DNA of 64,000 nt from the NCBI GenBank assembly GCA_009733715.1, contig WMKJ01000025.1:62001-126000 (forward strand). Direction: 5' to 3'. The position numbers and the translations under genes are program-made. How positions within the stretch are numbered: position 1 is the first letter of the stretch; every line of letters starts with the position of its first letter. Shown here piece by piece: positions 44,040-55,247 of this stretch. The notes under the pieces are model-generated. The model searched no databases. It was not told the DNA's origin and saw only the letters and a program-made list of their open reading frames with translations. The stretch comes from Herpomyces periplanetae. Taxonomy: Eukaryota > Ascomycota > Laboulbeniomycetes > Herpomycetales > Herpomycetaceae.

Positions 44040-47000
44040 ATGGACCTCTCATCTTTAGTATCCGCGGCATGGCTCCAATCTTTAATCACTATTTTATCCG
44101 TTCTATGGTAAGCCTTTCCATTCACCCTTGGCTTCTATCTTTCAATGGCTTTAAAAATCGCCCGATAAATTCCTCATGTTGTCAATTCATATTTCCTCTG
44201 CTCTGCTAAATTTACCCCTCACCATCATCTAACTTGTTCATTCGCACTTTTTTCGTATATCCCTTATCTACAACCAGGTTACTCTTCCGTATCCTACAAG
44301 TCTTTCATCAGCCCGTCGACAATCTTATAAGTTTACTCGGCCTTGAAGTCCCTCCCACCCCTAGTGTGGGCTTATGTGATATTAAAGCTGATGGTGTTAT
44401 TCTGCAATGGAAATCTCCTGCCCAAAAGCCTAATTATCTCAAACATTACATCCTACTCAACGGTGTTAACGTCGGTGATCTTCCTCCTGGTGCACAATCG
44501 GTTCGCTTAACTCGCCTATTACCCGACAAGCAATATACTATATGTGTAGTTGCTAAAAATCGAAATTTTCAAAGCGTTAGCCGTCATTTACGTGTGTGGA
44601 CAAAACCCTATGATTCTCATGAATTTTTTGATGATCCACTCCCCTATAATGATACCGTTAAATTATCCACTGCTACACCTAGTGATACGGTCAACCACCC
44701 ATCCACCATTTTTGCCTCCACCGCCAGCGGAACATCAAAAATATCCTCCCTAAGCCCTTTCGTTCGACTTCACTTTCCCCCATCCTTGCAATCTGACACT
44801 CTCGTGGCCTGCCAAAATAGACCTTCCAATTCGTCAATCAACTCAAAGCGAACTATTTGCCCGCCTAATGTGGCTAATCCTCTATTCAATGAAAAATGCA
44901 ATGTGGCTGACCAACCGATTGATGGTGGAATCGTTAGCGTTACCACTAATGATGGCGCTAATGGTAACATTGTTACTTGTAACACTGATTCTACCGATCC
45001 GATTTCCACTAGTACCACTTCCACCTTTTCTACCACTACTACTACTCTCACCACTACCACCTCTTCCGTCAATGATGATGAAGCCCCTGAATCGTTAAAC
45101 CTTACTCTGGAAACTATCCGACGTGAAACCGAAAGTGAAGAGCGTAGAATTATTAACGATGACTTGACATTTGAAGCTTCAAGAATTAAACTATCGGGGG
45201 AACGAAATCACCTGAAATTATTACTCAAGGAAAAGGACCATGAGAAGAAAGCCCTACAAAAGGAACTTCGTGATCTTTCTCGTGACTGCAAACTTACCCA
45301 ATTTAAAAAGTTCGAACAACTACGCATTCTCGATAAGTGCCAATCCGAGCTTTCTGAATACCAATTGCTTATTGAACGGATGGACAATGAAATTGACAAG
45401 TCTAAACATACTCCGGACATCCCTGCACCTGTTTGTGACGTTCATCCATCGATGAACCCAAACCATTCAAATGAAAGCGAACAATTATCTTGCCCTAATG
45501 ATCTTCATACAAAAGGTTTTGCAGACAATAATGATGCTGATAATATCAAGGTGGATATCAATACTAAACCTTTAAGCAATTCTGATAAAGCATCATGTGG
45601 GGAGTATGATAATCCCTTAATTATCAACAACAGTGAGAATGACGGTGATGAAAAACAAGAAGAAGAATCTCCCAAAATGGGATTATCCAGTTCATCCGCT
45701 TCAACTAATACCACACTTTACGATCTTGATTTAGAAAATCGTCCACATCAAAATCGCCATAAACGGGATGGGTTCGGAAATTCAACCAAAAAATCAAGTC
45801 ATGCTCGTAATCCATTGAACGGCCAAAAGTTAACGGGAATTCAATTTCAGCGAAAATCCTTCCATCAGACTCTCAAATCTATATCTAACAAACTTTCCAT
45901 TTCTTCTCCTTCCCCACGAAACATGACGATTTGGCAGCCCCCGATCAAGGATCCAAGCGAAACAAACCAGTTAGATATCAACAGTTGTGGTAGTGGTGAT
46001 GGTGGCAGTAGTTACAGTTGTACTTCCAATTTGTCCAAAGAGGATAGTTTGACGACTGTGACAACATCACCGTCAAATTTTACTGGGGTCCAAAGTCATA
46101 CCACCCCTCTATCTTACTCTCATTCGTTTGATGGAAGATTGAATTATCCCAGCAAATTCAATTCATGTTTAACAAGTTATCGTTCACCGCGAAGAAGAAG
46201 TGCTATCTCTCCAGATACCGTGGAGAATGGACATCGTAATGACTTCATTAACCGGTCTAACGTGAAGAATCGACATCGATCATCCTTGGCTATGTCAACA
46301 GAAGAGGAAGAAGGGCTATTACCTTCGGACCTCTTAACTGTCGATGGTGATAATGTAGAGGTAATTAAAGGCTCTAAAAGTCTAGTCTCGGATTCCGTGC
46401 CAGAATTCCGAACTCGTCAATCCATCATTGTTGAATCGGACCAACTATCTACCAAACACGGAATTTCAAATGACTTCAGAGAGTATGCATACAGTCCAAT
46501 TAGCATTTCTCCATCATCCTATGAAAATGTTTCTCCATTGGCCAGCCCTGAAGAGGATAGTGAACATATTGATTTATTTGTTAACAATCTCACCAGTGTT
46601 ACCGATACTAGACACATGAGACCTATGATATCGGATACCGAAATTTCTGGGTCAAGATTACCCAGATCAAGTAACCTCACATCTAATGAATTTCTTTTTC
46701 CGTTCATCTCTCAGAGATCTCAGTTGCACACAAGATCAGATAATAATAGCAATCCTCCGCCATCCCAAATTGCTATTAACACTCGACAACCCGAGTCAAA
46801 CTGTCCACCAAGATGTTCATGCTATGCATGTGAAAAACGCAAATTGACAAACCATGGAATGAATAGACGATCTTGCAGTGTAACATGCACTTCATTTCCA
46901 AACTTTACGCCTGGTCTTTCAAGCTATATGAAACATCAATCCAGTTACTCAATTAGCGGTGAATGTACTTGGGAATTATCTTCTTCCAATCCCAACATCG

Positions 47001-47482
47001 GTGGTTATTCCCATTATTCTACAGGTTATGCTGCCGAATCTATGTCCAATTCCTCTTATCTTGCATACCTGGGTACCAAACGTGATCCTTTTAATCGAAT
47101 TTCCTGGAATGGTGTAAGTGATAATCTTTTATCATCTTTTTCATCCCAAGAATCCTTCTCTACGTCAACGGCGTGGAATCCCACAAAGAGGGACTGTAAT
47201 TTGAGTCTTGGAGGTGAACGTATAACTTCCAAACCTAAGGTAAGTAGATTTGCTAGTGAATGGAGCACTCTTCCTTTATCTTCATCGCCTTGGGACCCTT
47301 CAATATACGATGCTACTCCTAAAAACTCCAATATTTCTGTTTCGCCCGCTACTTCTTCTGCTTCTGGACTTGGTATCTGCGTCGGAATGAACATGGATAT
47401 TGGTTTAACTCCCGGGACCGCTACTGCAGCTCATACGGAATATGATTCTCAGTCTAGATCTCGTACTATGAATTGTTCCTAG
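44040..47482 (+). CDS. Membrane-anchored FN3-domain and coiled-coil protein, function unknown
   Basis: Exons 44040-44107 and 44278-47482 join in phase to 1090 aa; the intron is 170 nt. The N-terminus is a hydrophobic anchor (LQSLITILSVLWLLFRIL, about residues 12-29). A fibronectin type III domain follows at about 46-135 (PPTPSVGLCDIKADGVILQW, then LKHYILLNGVNVG and YTICVVAKNRNFQ). A Thr-rich linker includes a run of TTTTTLTTTT. A charged coiled coil lies at about 304-398 (ERNHLKLLLKEKDHEKKALQ). The rest is long and Ser/Asn-rich. Ascomycetes commonly have such one-FN3 proteins of 900-1100 aa, but I know no established role. Splicing is well supported because the anchor is completed across the junction (TG|G, Trp). 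A pyrimidine-rich leader precedes it. Confidence 0.8.
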
Positions 47483-48240
47483 CTTAACGTACTATATTCA
47501 TCTTGGGAATTTACTTCGAATCCATCTCTCTTTAGCTGCCCTTGACCATCTGTTTTGTCAACCTACCCGTCCCTTACTTTTATCCAGTTTTGTCCACCTG
47601 GAATTTTTTGTTCAATCTGCCCAGTCAATCTTCGTTTTACTGGAACTCCTCCCTGCCTATCGAAAGCTTCAACATTCGCTTGATTTCTCTGATACACTCC
47701 TCTGTGCTCGCCCATCTGTGCCCGCAACTTTCAATTATCAAATTTTTCAGGTGTCTGAAGTTTTATTGTCCCTCATCCGATCAAATCTTCTTTGGTTTGA
47801 TCGGATACTTGTTTTTTTCTTTTTTCATTTGCCTTTTATATCGTCCAGGATTTGACATTTCTCTCCCTCTAGCAATGTTTTTCTCTTATTTTACTTTATC
47901 GTGCTGTGCGTACGTTACTCGTAGGATTATATCCCATCAATTTAGTAACTATAAAAACTTATACATACTTTCCCAATAGCCAGCCTACAGTTAAACCTTC
48001 ACCACCCCGCCAGATATTAACTCCACTTTAACTAATTCGAAAATTATCCTTTACAAGTACTTACGACTCAGTGATTCTTGGATCTACCGTTTAACTTGCG
48101 TAATGAACTTGAGCGTAAACACTGTTCATTAAGCCTTGATGTGCTTTTTTTGGGTTGTACGCTATATACAATGGTACTCTCGAGGTAAGCAATTCGGAAC
48201 TGGGGGGAACGGCAACGGCAACTTTGGATTCACTTATTCG

Positions 48241-48300
48241 TTCATTCAGTCCCATTTAATGCAGTGCAATCCGTTTTATTCCATCCCATCCTGTTGTCAT
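48241..48300. repeat. Weak pentanucleotide-period repeat
   Basis: Read in fives from 48241 the units are TTCAT, TCAGT, CCCAT, TTAAT, GCAGT, GCAAT, CCGTT, TTATT, CCATC, CCATC. The fifth base is T in the first eight. It is shorter and weaker than the array at 31.2 kb but has the same period. Confidence 0.4.
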
Positions 48301-50449
48301 CATCATCGTATAACCTAAAGCTGGGCGAGCCACCCTGGGCTAAGCGTTACCGCGTTTAACTTACCTTAGTTTCACCCTTCCATATTCCTTCACTCTATCC
48401 TATCGTACGCGTTCCAATCGTGTGTAGTACAACTCACCATTTGACCGGTCCAGTTAACCCTGTTCCGAATTCCTCTTTCCCTGCAGCCCTTCCTTTCCCC
48501 CCACTCTACTCCACCTTTCTGTGCAAGTACATGTATGATATGAACAAGTTGAACAGACTCTTTATGTAAGTTTATTCGTTGTGAGCGACGTTGCATAATT
48601 TAGTTCAGTTGTCACATGTTATGACGTATGAACATAACATTCTTCAATCTGTTATCTTAACTCAACTTAACTTATCCTCTTCTGCCTTCTTTCAAGTCCA
48701 ACGTGGACCGGTCTCGCAACTTAAATTTTGGATAACTTTATTTAAACATGCATACATATCTATGGACTAATCTCACTTATACAGCCCAAACCAACCATGT
48801 CGTCAAGTTTACAATTTACTACGTTGACTATTTGTAATTTGTTCATCCATTCGCTCACTGGGTATGGGGCAATCAGCATAAGTTAATGTCTACAGGGTAT
48901 TTATGCACGAATCTTGTTTCACCAACCCGATAAAAATACGAGTCGATGATGAAGGTATATCGATGACATCATATTTTGTTTATGGCAATTTTGCGTAAAC
49001 GATTCGTTAAATTATTGGAATGTCAACTATTTTGTTTAACATGATAAAGCTGTCCGAAACTTTTTTAAATGTAACCAATTAATACTGGAATTGTATATGC
49101 CAGTGTAATAATTTTTATTTGATATGAAGGACTTTAATAAAATTTACGCTAAACGACCATTGTGACTATTTGATTGTATGCACATGCAATTATTTAGGCC
49201 CAAGTCTTAATTCAAAAGACTTCACGTAAAAGCATCGTCGTTTTATTCACTTGCACTGTAATATTTACGTAGAGAGCTGGCGTAGAACGACTTTCGTCCA
49301 CTTAATAATACTAATCTGCGTATGCGTGTACGACTAGTTGATCATTTAAATTTAGATTATCGATGAAACTTAAAATATAACGAATAATCAGTAATAGATG
49401 TATCTAAAGTGTCTATAAGTTCGTCATAGTGATATAGATAACCTTTAAGAACCTCATAACTAACATCCTTAATTCTGCCACAATAATAGTTACTTGGGAA
49501 AGGTCTGACCTCAATCCGCGCGCCATAACGCCTAGAACGCACTCAGGAATGTACCATATTACATTAAATAACCCGATCATTCATAAATCTAGCCTAGGTA
49601 ACTCTGGTATACGTGCACACTTCTATAAACCTTTCCGAACTCGGACCGCCTAATCCATATAATGCCTTGGATATTAATGTTAATCATTTTTCTATGCCGA
49701 AGTATTGTACACATGATTAAACGTTTCTAAGTCGCACATTGTAGCAGCTAAGTTAATCTACATTACTGAGTTACCCGATGTATTATTGCCTAATTCAAGT
49801 CTCGTTAATTTTATTTTCCATTATCTTCATCCCCATCACCACTTCATTTCAAAGTAATTTTCTCTTCGGACGCCCCGGCCCGACTCGACTCGGGTCGTCA
49901 CATTACATTACCATACCGATACCCCTACCGAACCTCACTCCCAACTTATCGGCATCATTCCATCCCTCTTTCTCCCCGCTCTTTCCAAACTCGGCCCGAT
50001 TTACCCCGTTTTTTTCATCTCGTCTCATCTTCGCTTAACTTTCCTAACTAGGCAATTCCCTTCCCCTCATCCACGTACTTCACCTAGTATTTCGTGGCGC
50101 TTTACTAGATGGAGAATGTGGCTGAGGCCACTGTATACATGAATTCTGTATTTAGTTGAACGAATTTCGCAATTTTTTCTTCTTTTTTCCTTTCCCCTCC
50201 CCATTCCCCTTCCCCTACAAATTGATCTATTCTTTACTAAACTTATCTTCTGCAAGTACATTTTTTTCTTCCCATTAACTCCTCCATCAATCTTATCTTC
50301 CCCTTCATATCCCTTCCCCCCCATTATCTTCCACTTCCTTCCGTCTCCTTGACTCGCCTTCATACTCTGGATTTTGTACGCTCCTTCTTCGATAGTCACA
50401 TTCTAACAATATCATTATTAACTTTCTCCGCGCTAGCTTTCATCATGAG

Positions 50450-50649
50450 TTTACTTTAGTATTGATACAGATCAGACCCCTCTCCATCTCTCTTTCTCAT
50501 CCTCTCTACATCTTTTTCCCTCTACTCTTCTTCAACATTGTCGTTCGTTCACTCTCATTCTCTCGCTTATCCCGTACTTAACCGTCACTTCATTCAAACG
50601 TTCTCATCAAAGCATTTACCGTCGTCTTTTTTTCTATAACACTTAAAAT
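50450..50649 (+). promoter_or_regulatory. Pyrimidine-rich leader of PHO89
   Basis: About 200 bp dominated by C and T on the coding strand directly before the PHO89 ATG (for example CCATCTCTCTTTCTCATCC). Similar tracts precede BUD4 and the FN3 gene. In fungi such tracts mark strong core promoters or 5' UTRs. Confidence 0.5.
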
Positions 50650-53136
50650 ATGGCCGTTTTATCACAGTATAATTATATCTTTGCGATTGGAACAATTTTC
50701 GCTTTCCTCGATGCTTGGAATATCGGTGCAAACGATGTTGCCAACAGCTTCGCAAGTTCAGTGTCCGCCCGATCTCTTACAATGAAACAAGCAATGGGCA
50801 TCGCATCAGTTATGGAGTTCTCTGGTGCTTTAATCGTCGGTGCTCGTGTATCCGAAACCATTCGAACTAAAATCATCGATCCTCTTCTCTTCAAAGAAAA
50901 CCCCGCCGCTTTAATGTTAGCTATGATGAGCGCAGTACGTTCACCTTCGTTTACCCTTTTATGGCTGGCTATTCTCTTCCTCCTCATCCTTCCCTCCCCT
51001 CCATCTAAATTATCTCTATCCTATACCTACTTTCTTTCCCCAAACCTTCACTATCCCAATCTTTTCATTCTCTTTATACACTACTACTACACTTATCTTC
51101 TCTACCATGTGCTAATTCATTAATATTACATTACAGGTTATCGCTTCAAGCTTGTACCTTTCCATCGCTACTCGTTTCGGGCTTCCTGTCAGCACTACCC
51201 ACTCCATCATGGGTGGAATCATTGGCGCTGGTTTCGCAACCGTTGGACCATCTAGAATACACTGGGGCTGGACTGGCGTCTCCACCGTATTCTCGGCGTG
51301 GGTTCGTTGCCAATCACCATCCTTAACTATCATCTCACCATTGCATCCCTTCTAACATTTTTTTAGGTTATCGCCCCAGCTATTGCTGGATCCTTCTCTG
51401 CCATAATCTTCCTCATCACAAAACATTGTGTCATGCTACGCAAAAACCCAGCCCGAAATGCCTTATTTTCCGTTCCAATTTACTTTTTTCTAACGGGTTG
51501 TTTAATCGCTAGTAAGTACTGAAAGACTACCCATAATCACTCCCACGTTCGTCCCAGTGTGCACCCGGAGGTGTTTTTATTCTCGCTTATTTATTACTCT
51601 TACTCATATTTTCCAACTTTAACTCAATGATTCTGTAGTGCTCCTAGTCTGGAAAGGTGCATCTGCCAAAATTCATTTAGATGATAGAACCGTCGCCGGT
51701 GTTATCCTGGGTGGTAAGTTAGATTTCCCCTGTACCACGCTAGATTTACCTTTGGATATCTAAGCTTCCTTAACCAACCATGATCACCCTCTCGTAATTT
51801 TATACCCTTATTCATGCTATTCAATGAATACTACTAACATTTTATGATTAATTAGTCGGCTCAACGTTATCAATACTTGTAGTAATATTTTTACTGCCCT
51901 ACACATATCGTAGGGTACTCCGGAGGGACTGGCGTGTGAAAAAATGGCACATAGTCAAGGGTCCCTTTCTACTGTTACAAGGTGACGTTCCTTTGCCCCC
52001 GGAAGGCTGTAAGCGTGCAAAAGTGAGGAATTTCTACGACGAAGACGAAGCAGATGATTCAGAAAAAAAGGTGGTCGACCAATCATTACGGTTGGATAGC
52101 CGAAAAGGTGACACCGAGATGGGACTTTCGCCAACCTCAGATAACGATGCCAGCGAATTAAATGATGGTTCACTGACGTCAAATTCCGCACAAAAGGCCG
52201 ATAATCAAGTATTTAAAAATCTCGTTGAGTCGGTTGATCCGTGTCCCCCCGGTTCAATATCAAATCCCAAAGTTTTATTTTGGTACTTTAAGCGACTCAT
52301 ATTTCGCGGGGTGGAAAAGGATGTTATTAGCTTACAAAAAAAGCGGAACTTACTTTCGGGTAACGTTAAAGAAATACATTCTCACGCTGCCCAGTATGAT
52401 AATAATGCCGAGTACATGTATTCATTACTTCAAGTGATGACAGCTGCAGCAGCATCATTTACTCACGGCGCAAATGACGTGAGCAATGCTATCGGCCCCT
52501 ATGCCACAATATACCTTATTTGGACTTCCGGAGATATTAGCAATAAGGTTCCGGTTCCACTTTGGATCCTAGCTTTTGGTGGTGCAGCGATTGTACTTGG
52601 TTTGTGGATGTACGGGGTAAGTTTCCTAGTCCTTCCTTGTCCATGCTTGATATGAAGTTTATCGTAAACTTAACTTATTTACACTCTTTTCTTTCCAGTA
52701 TAACATCATGCGAAATCTTGGGAACAGACTAACACTTATTTCCCCATCCCGTGGCTTTGCCATGGAATTGGGCAGCACTATTACAATAATTATGGCTACC
52801 AGATTAAGTAAGTGATACAATCTTCTCTCTATTGTTGTATGATTTATATTCTTTTATATCCTAAATTAAAATCGTTCTGACTCAATCTTTTTCACTATCG
52901 TGTTTGCCCATGCGAGCATGTGTACAACAGAATTGCCCGTTTCAACTACACAATGTATTACCGGTTCAACAGTCGGTGTTGGTCTGTGCAATGGTAGTTT
53001 GCGATCCATTAACTGGAGAATGGTAGCGTGGATATACTTTGGCTGGTTTATAACTTTACCCATCACTGCTTTAATATCAGGAAGTCTTTTGGGATTCGTT
53101 ATAAATGCACCCCGATGGTCAGGTATTACCACCTGA
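50650..53136 (+). CDS. PHO89: Na+/phosphate symporter, Pho89 / PiT family
   Basis: A plasma-membrane transporter that imports phosphate with sodium, typically induced by phosphate starvation or alkaline pH. Seven exons (50650-50934, 51137-51301, 51367-51511, 51639-51713, 51856-52616, 52699-52807, 52931-53136) join in phase to 581 aa; yeast Pho89 is 574. Both inverted PiT signatures are present: DAWNIGANDVANSFASSVSA near the N-terminus and FTHGANDVSNAIGPYA after the central loop, each followed by a PVSTT motif (LPVSTTHSIMGG, LPVSTTQCITGS). Each half is strongly hydrophobic, joined by a charged cytosolic loop of about 150 residues. Donors vary (GTACGT, GTTCGT, GTAAGT). No Pho4-type CACGTG is visible within about 1 kb of the start codon. 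Confidence 0.95.
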
Positions 53137-53736
53137 TACGAATATATTACTACATTTATATTATATTATACATAACATTGATCAACTGAGTGACATTTCA
53201 CTTCTATATACTGCAATGGTTAATTTGCATGATGATGAGTAAACGATAGAGACTGCACGCTAATTTTTTCCTGCAGTTGTTGTCCATCTGTCCGTTTACA
53301 CTTTTTAATACGACAAATGTCTGCGTAAAAATACCCTGAAAATCTCTTATACTCGCCCGTACTATACACTCTGAGGCCTTTGTCATCTCACTTTCAAACC
53401 TCAACTTCCTAATTCAAAAAACCATCTCATCTTGTCTCATCCTCAACAATTCCGTATTTCCCCTGTTTCATCTTAACTACTTCCCTGTACTCAACTGCCT
53501 AATTGGATCTAGTCAATCATCAACGTTACTTCCCAATCTCCATTCCGTGATATCCCCAGGACAAGCATCACGTGGTCATACTGGTGTGCAGACCTTCAGA
53601 CACGTGATCTTTGATTTGGCGGTTTTTATGACGCGCGGAAATGTTCAAAGTTCATTGTGTGTTGATGTACAACTTGGTGAAGTGAGGTGGTGAAGGTACA
53701 TAATTTTTGAAATGAAAGTTGATCAAGCATTAATAT
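53137..53736. promoter_or_regulatory. Promoter region of the Mim1-like gene with two CACGTG boxes
   Basis: This 600-bp spacer holds CACGTG at 53569-53574 and 53601-53606, within 170 bp of the start codon, the closest placement in the window. A short upstream frame starts at 53712 and overlaps the main ATG in another frame, a possible uORF. A minus-strand frame at 53204-53404 is unrecognised. Confidence 0.5.
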
Positions 53737-54462
53737 ATGATGAAATCGTTGGCAAAAGTTAACAATGCGGTGAAAGGGAATGATGGTGTTACGTTTAACG
53801 CGAATGATTTAACTAAAGAACGCTTAGATGCGAACGATGAATCCGGAGAGGGATCCGGAGTCTTGTCCAGATCATCAAGTGCTTCTTCGCTTGTTAGTGC
53901 CAAAGCTTCATTATTACGAGATTCCGACGAAGAACTGCAGGCGAGGCTGCAGATGCAGGCACAAGAGCAAAATGAGGAGAAAGGTACATTGACCTGCATA
54001 CCCTCATTGCATCTTGCTGAATCTAATCCACCCCGGGCGACAGGATGGGGAATGATATTTCGACGAGCGGGAATTAATCTTTGCCTACCCTTTATCAATG
54101 GATTTATGCTTGGTATAGGTGAATTATTGGCGCATGAAATTGCCTTTCGTTGGGTTGGATATCATGGTGCCTCAAAGGGAGTGCTTGGTTTACGTGTAAG
54201 TTGTTCGTGTAGAAGTCACTATTTTTCAGTCTGCTTGACCATTGTGCTTCTCCATACCCTTGATTTAAGTATATAACACTCACAACGCTTTAATAATGTT
54301 ATTCTCATTCATTAGTTTTTAAGGCACATATCTCAGAAAGATACTGCGACTGCTAAAGAGTGGTCTACAGAAACTTTGTCGAGTGGAACGGCGAGTTTAT
54401 GGTCCAAGTTTAATATTTTGAGATTTTTTCGCATGTCGCGTGCCACGGGCAACCCAATGTGA
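53737..54462 (+). CDS. MIM1: Mitochondrial outer-membrane import protein Mim1 / TOM13-like
   Basis: Mim1 (Pfam TOM13) inserts alpha-helical proteins into the mitochondrial outer membrane as part of the MIM complex. Exons 53737-54195 and 54316-54462 join at phase 0 to 201 aa; the intron is 120 nt. The N-terminal 90 residues are Ser/Glu-rich and probably cytosolic. The conserved segment is the single membrane helix with its flanks, INLCLPFINGFMLGIGELLA followed by HEIAFRW, about residues 111-137, with a GxxxG-like pattern typical of Mim1. The C-terminus is short and basic. It is longer than yeast Mim1 (113 aa), as is common in filamentous fungi. I used the first of two adjacent ATGs. Confidence 0.82.
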
Positions 54463-55247
54463 ACCCTCTCCTACGACCCTTTTAGCATTACGAAGTGTTG
54501 CATAAAGGTTTTTTGGAAATGTGAATAGTTCACGGAGATGTATGGGCGCTTGAATGCTAAGCTTTACCTAGCCTTGCCTTTCTTTCGCTTGTCCTCTGAT
54601 CCCCTTAAATCAGTGTTAACTCTGCGTGTACGTAAATCTTGCCTAGCGCTTATCATCTGCAACATTTAATTTCTTGGTAACCTGGATATCTGAATATTGG
54701 TCATAATGTTAAAGACTGAAATATACGGTCCCCGATTATCTTATTATACCGCTGAATCAAGTTTCTCTTTGAACCCATGGTCCAAGGCGTGTGTATGCTT
54801 CAATTTCTGCGCCTGCATATGAACCGTCTACTAGTGTACTGTTAACATAGTGATTTCGGACCAGCACCTAAATAGTCGCAGATTCCGTACATCACCAACA
54901 AGAATCTGTGTTTCCTTCCTGCTATCCCCTTTTTGATGATTAATAGCTTATGATTTGGAGGGAACCCTGAGCTCTGTATAATTAGTGTATTTACGCTTTG
55001 ATACAAAACACTTAACGACATACTCACTATTATTTGCTTGTGATACATTAATGCTTAAACTTGTCATACTCTTCTTGTTAGCGGACTTGCGTCAAGTTAA
55101 CTTAACATCTAGCTGGAAGGGTCACTTCCTTTCCGTGATCTAGCGCTTCGATAGTCGCGTAGTGTGTAAAGAGTGTACGTTTTACCAGAGTTTATAACTT
55201 TTATTCCTTCGCAACTCGAGCAGTGCATTCATAATTTCATAACTTTG
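54463..55247. other. Intergenic region upstream of VPS27
   Basis: About 785 bp. No gene is seen; the minus-strand frame at 54842-55048 is unrecognised. Unlike most upstream regions it has no CACGTG. Confidence 0.45.

Larger units (their letters stand above)
47483..50649. other. 3.2-kb gap between the FN3 gene and PHO89
   Basis: 47.5-48.0 kb is pyrimidine-rich; its 145-codon frame (47542-47979) has no early ATG and is low complexity, so it is probably 3' UTR. A weak pentamer repeat lies at 48241-48300. 48.6-49.8 kb is AT-rich with nothing I recognise. 49.8-50.64 kb is again pyrimidine-rich and is probably the PHO89 leader and promoter. No gene is called. Confidence 0.45.

Noticed and set aside
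47542-47979. 145-aa hydrophobic ORF after the FN3 gene
   Set aside because: No ATG near the start, low-complexity pyrimidine-rich DNA, and no family resemblance; more likely 3' UTR.
49357-49542. Minus-strand 61-aa ORF
   Set aside because: Starts without an ATG in AT-rich intergenic DNA and shows no family features.
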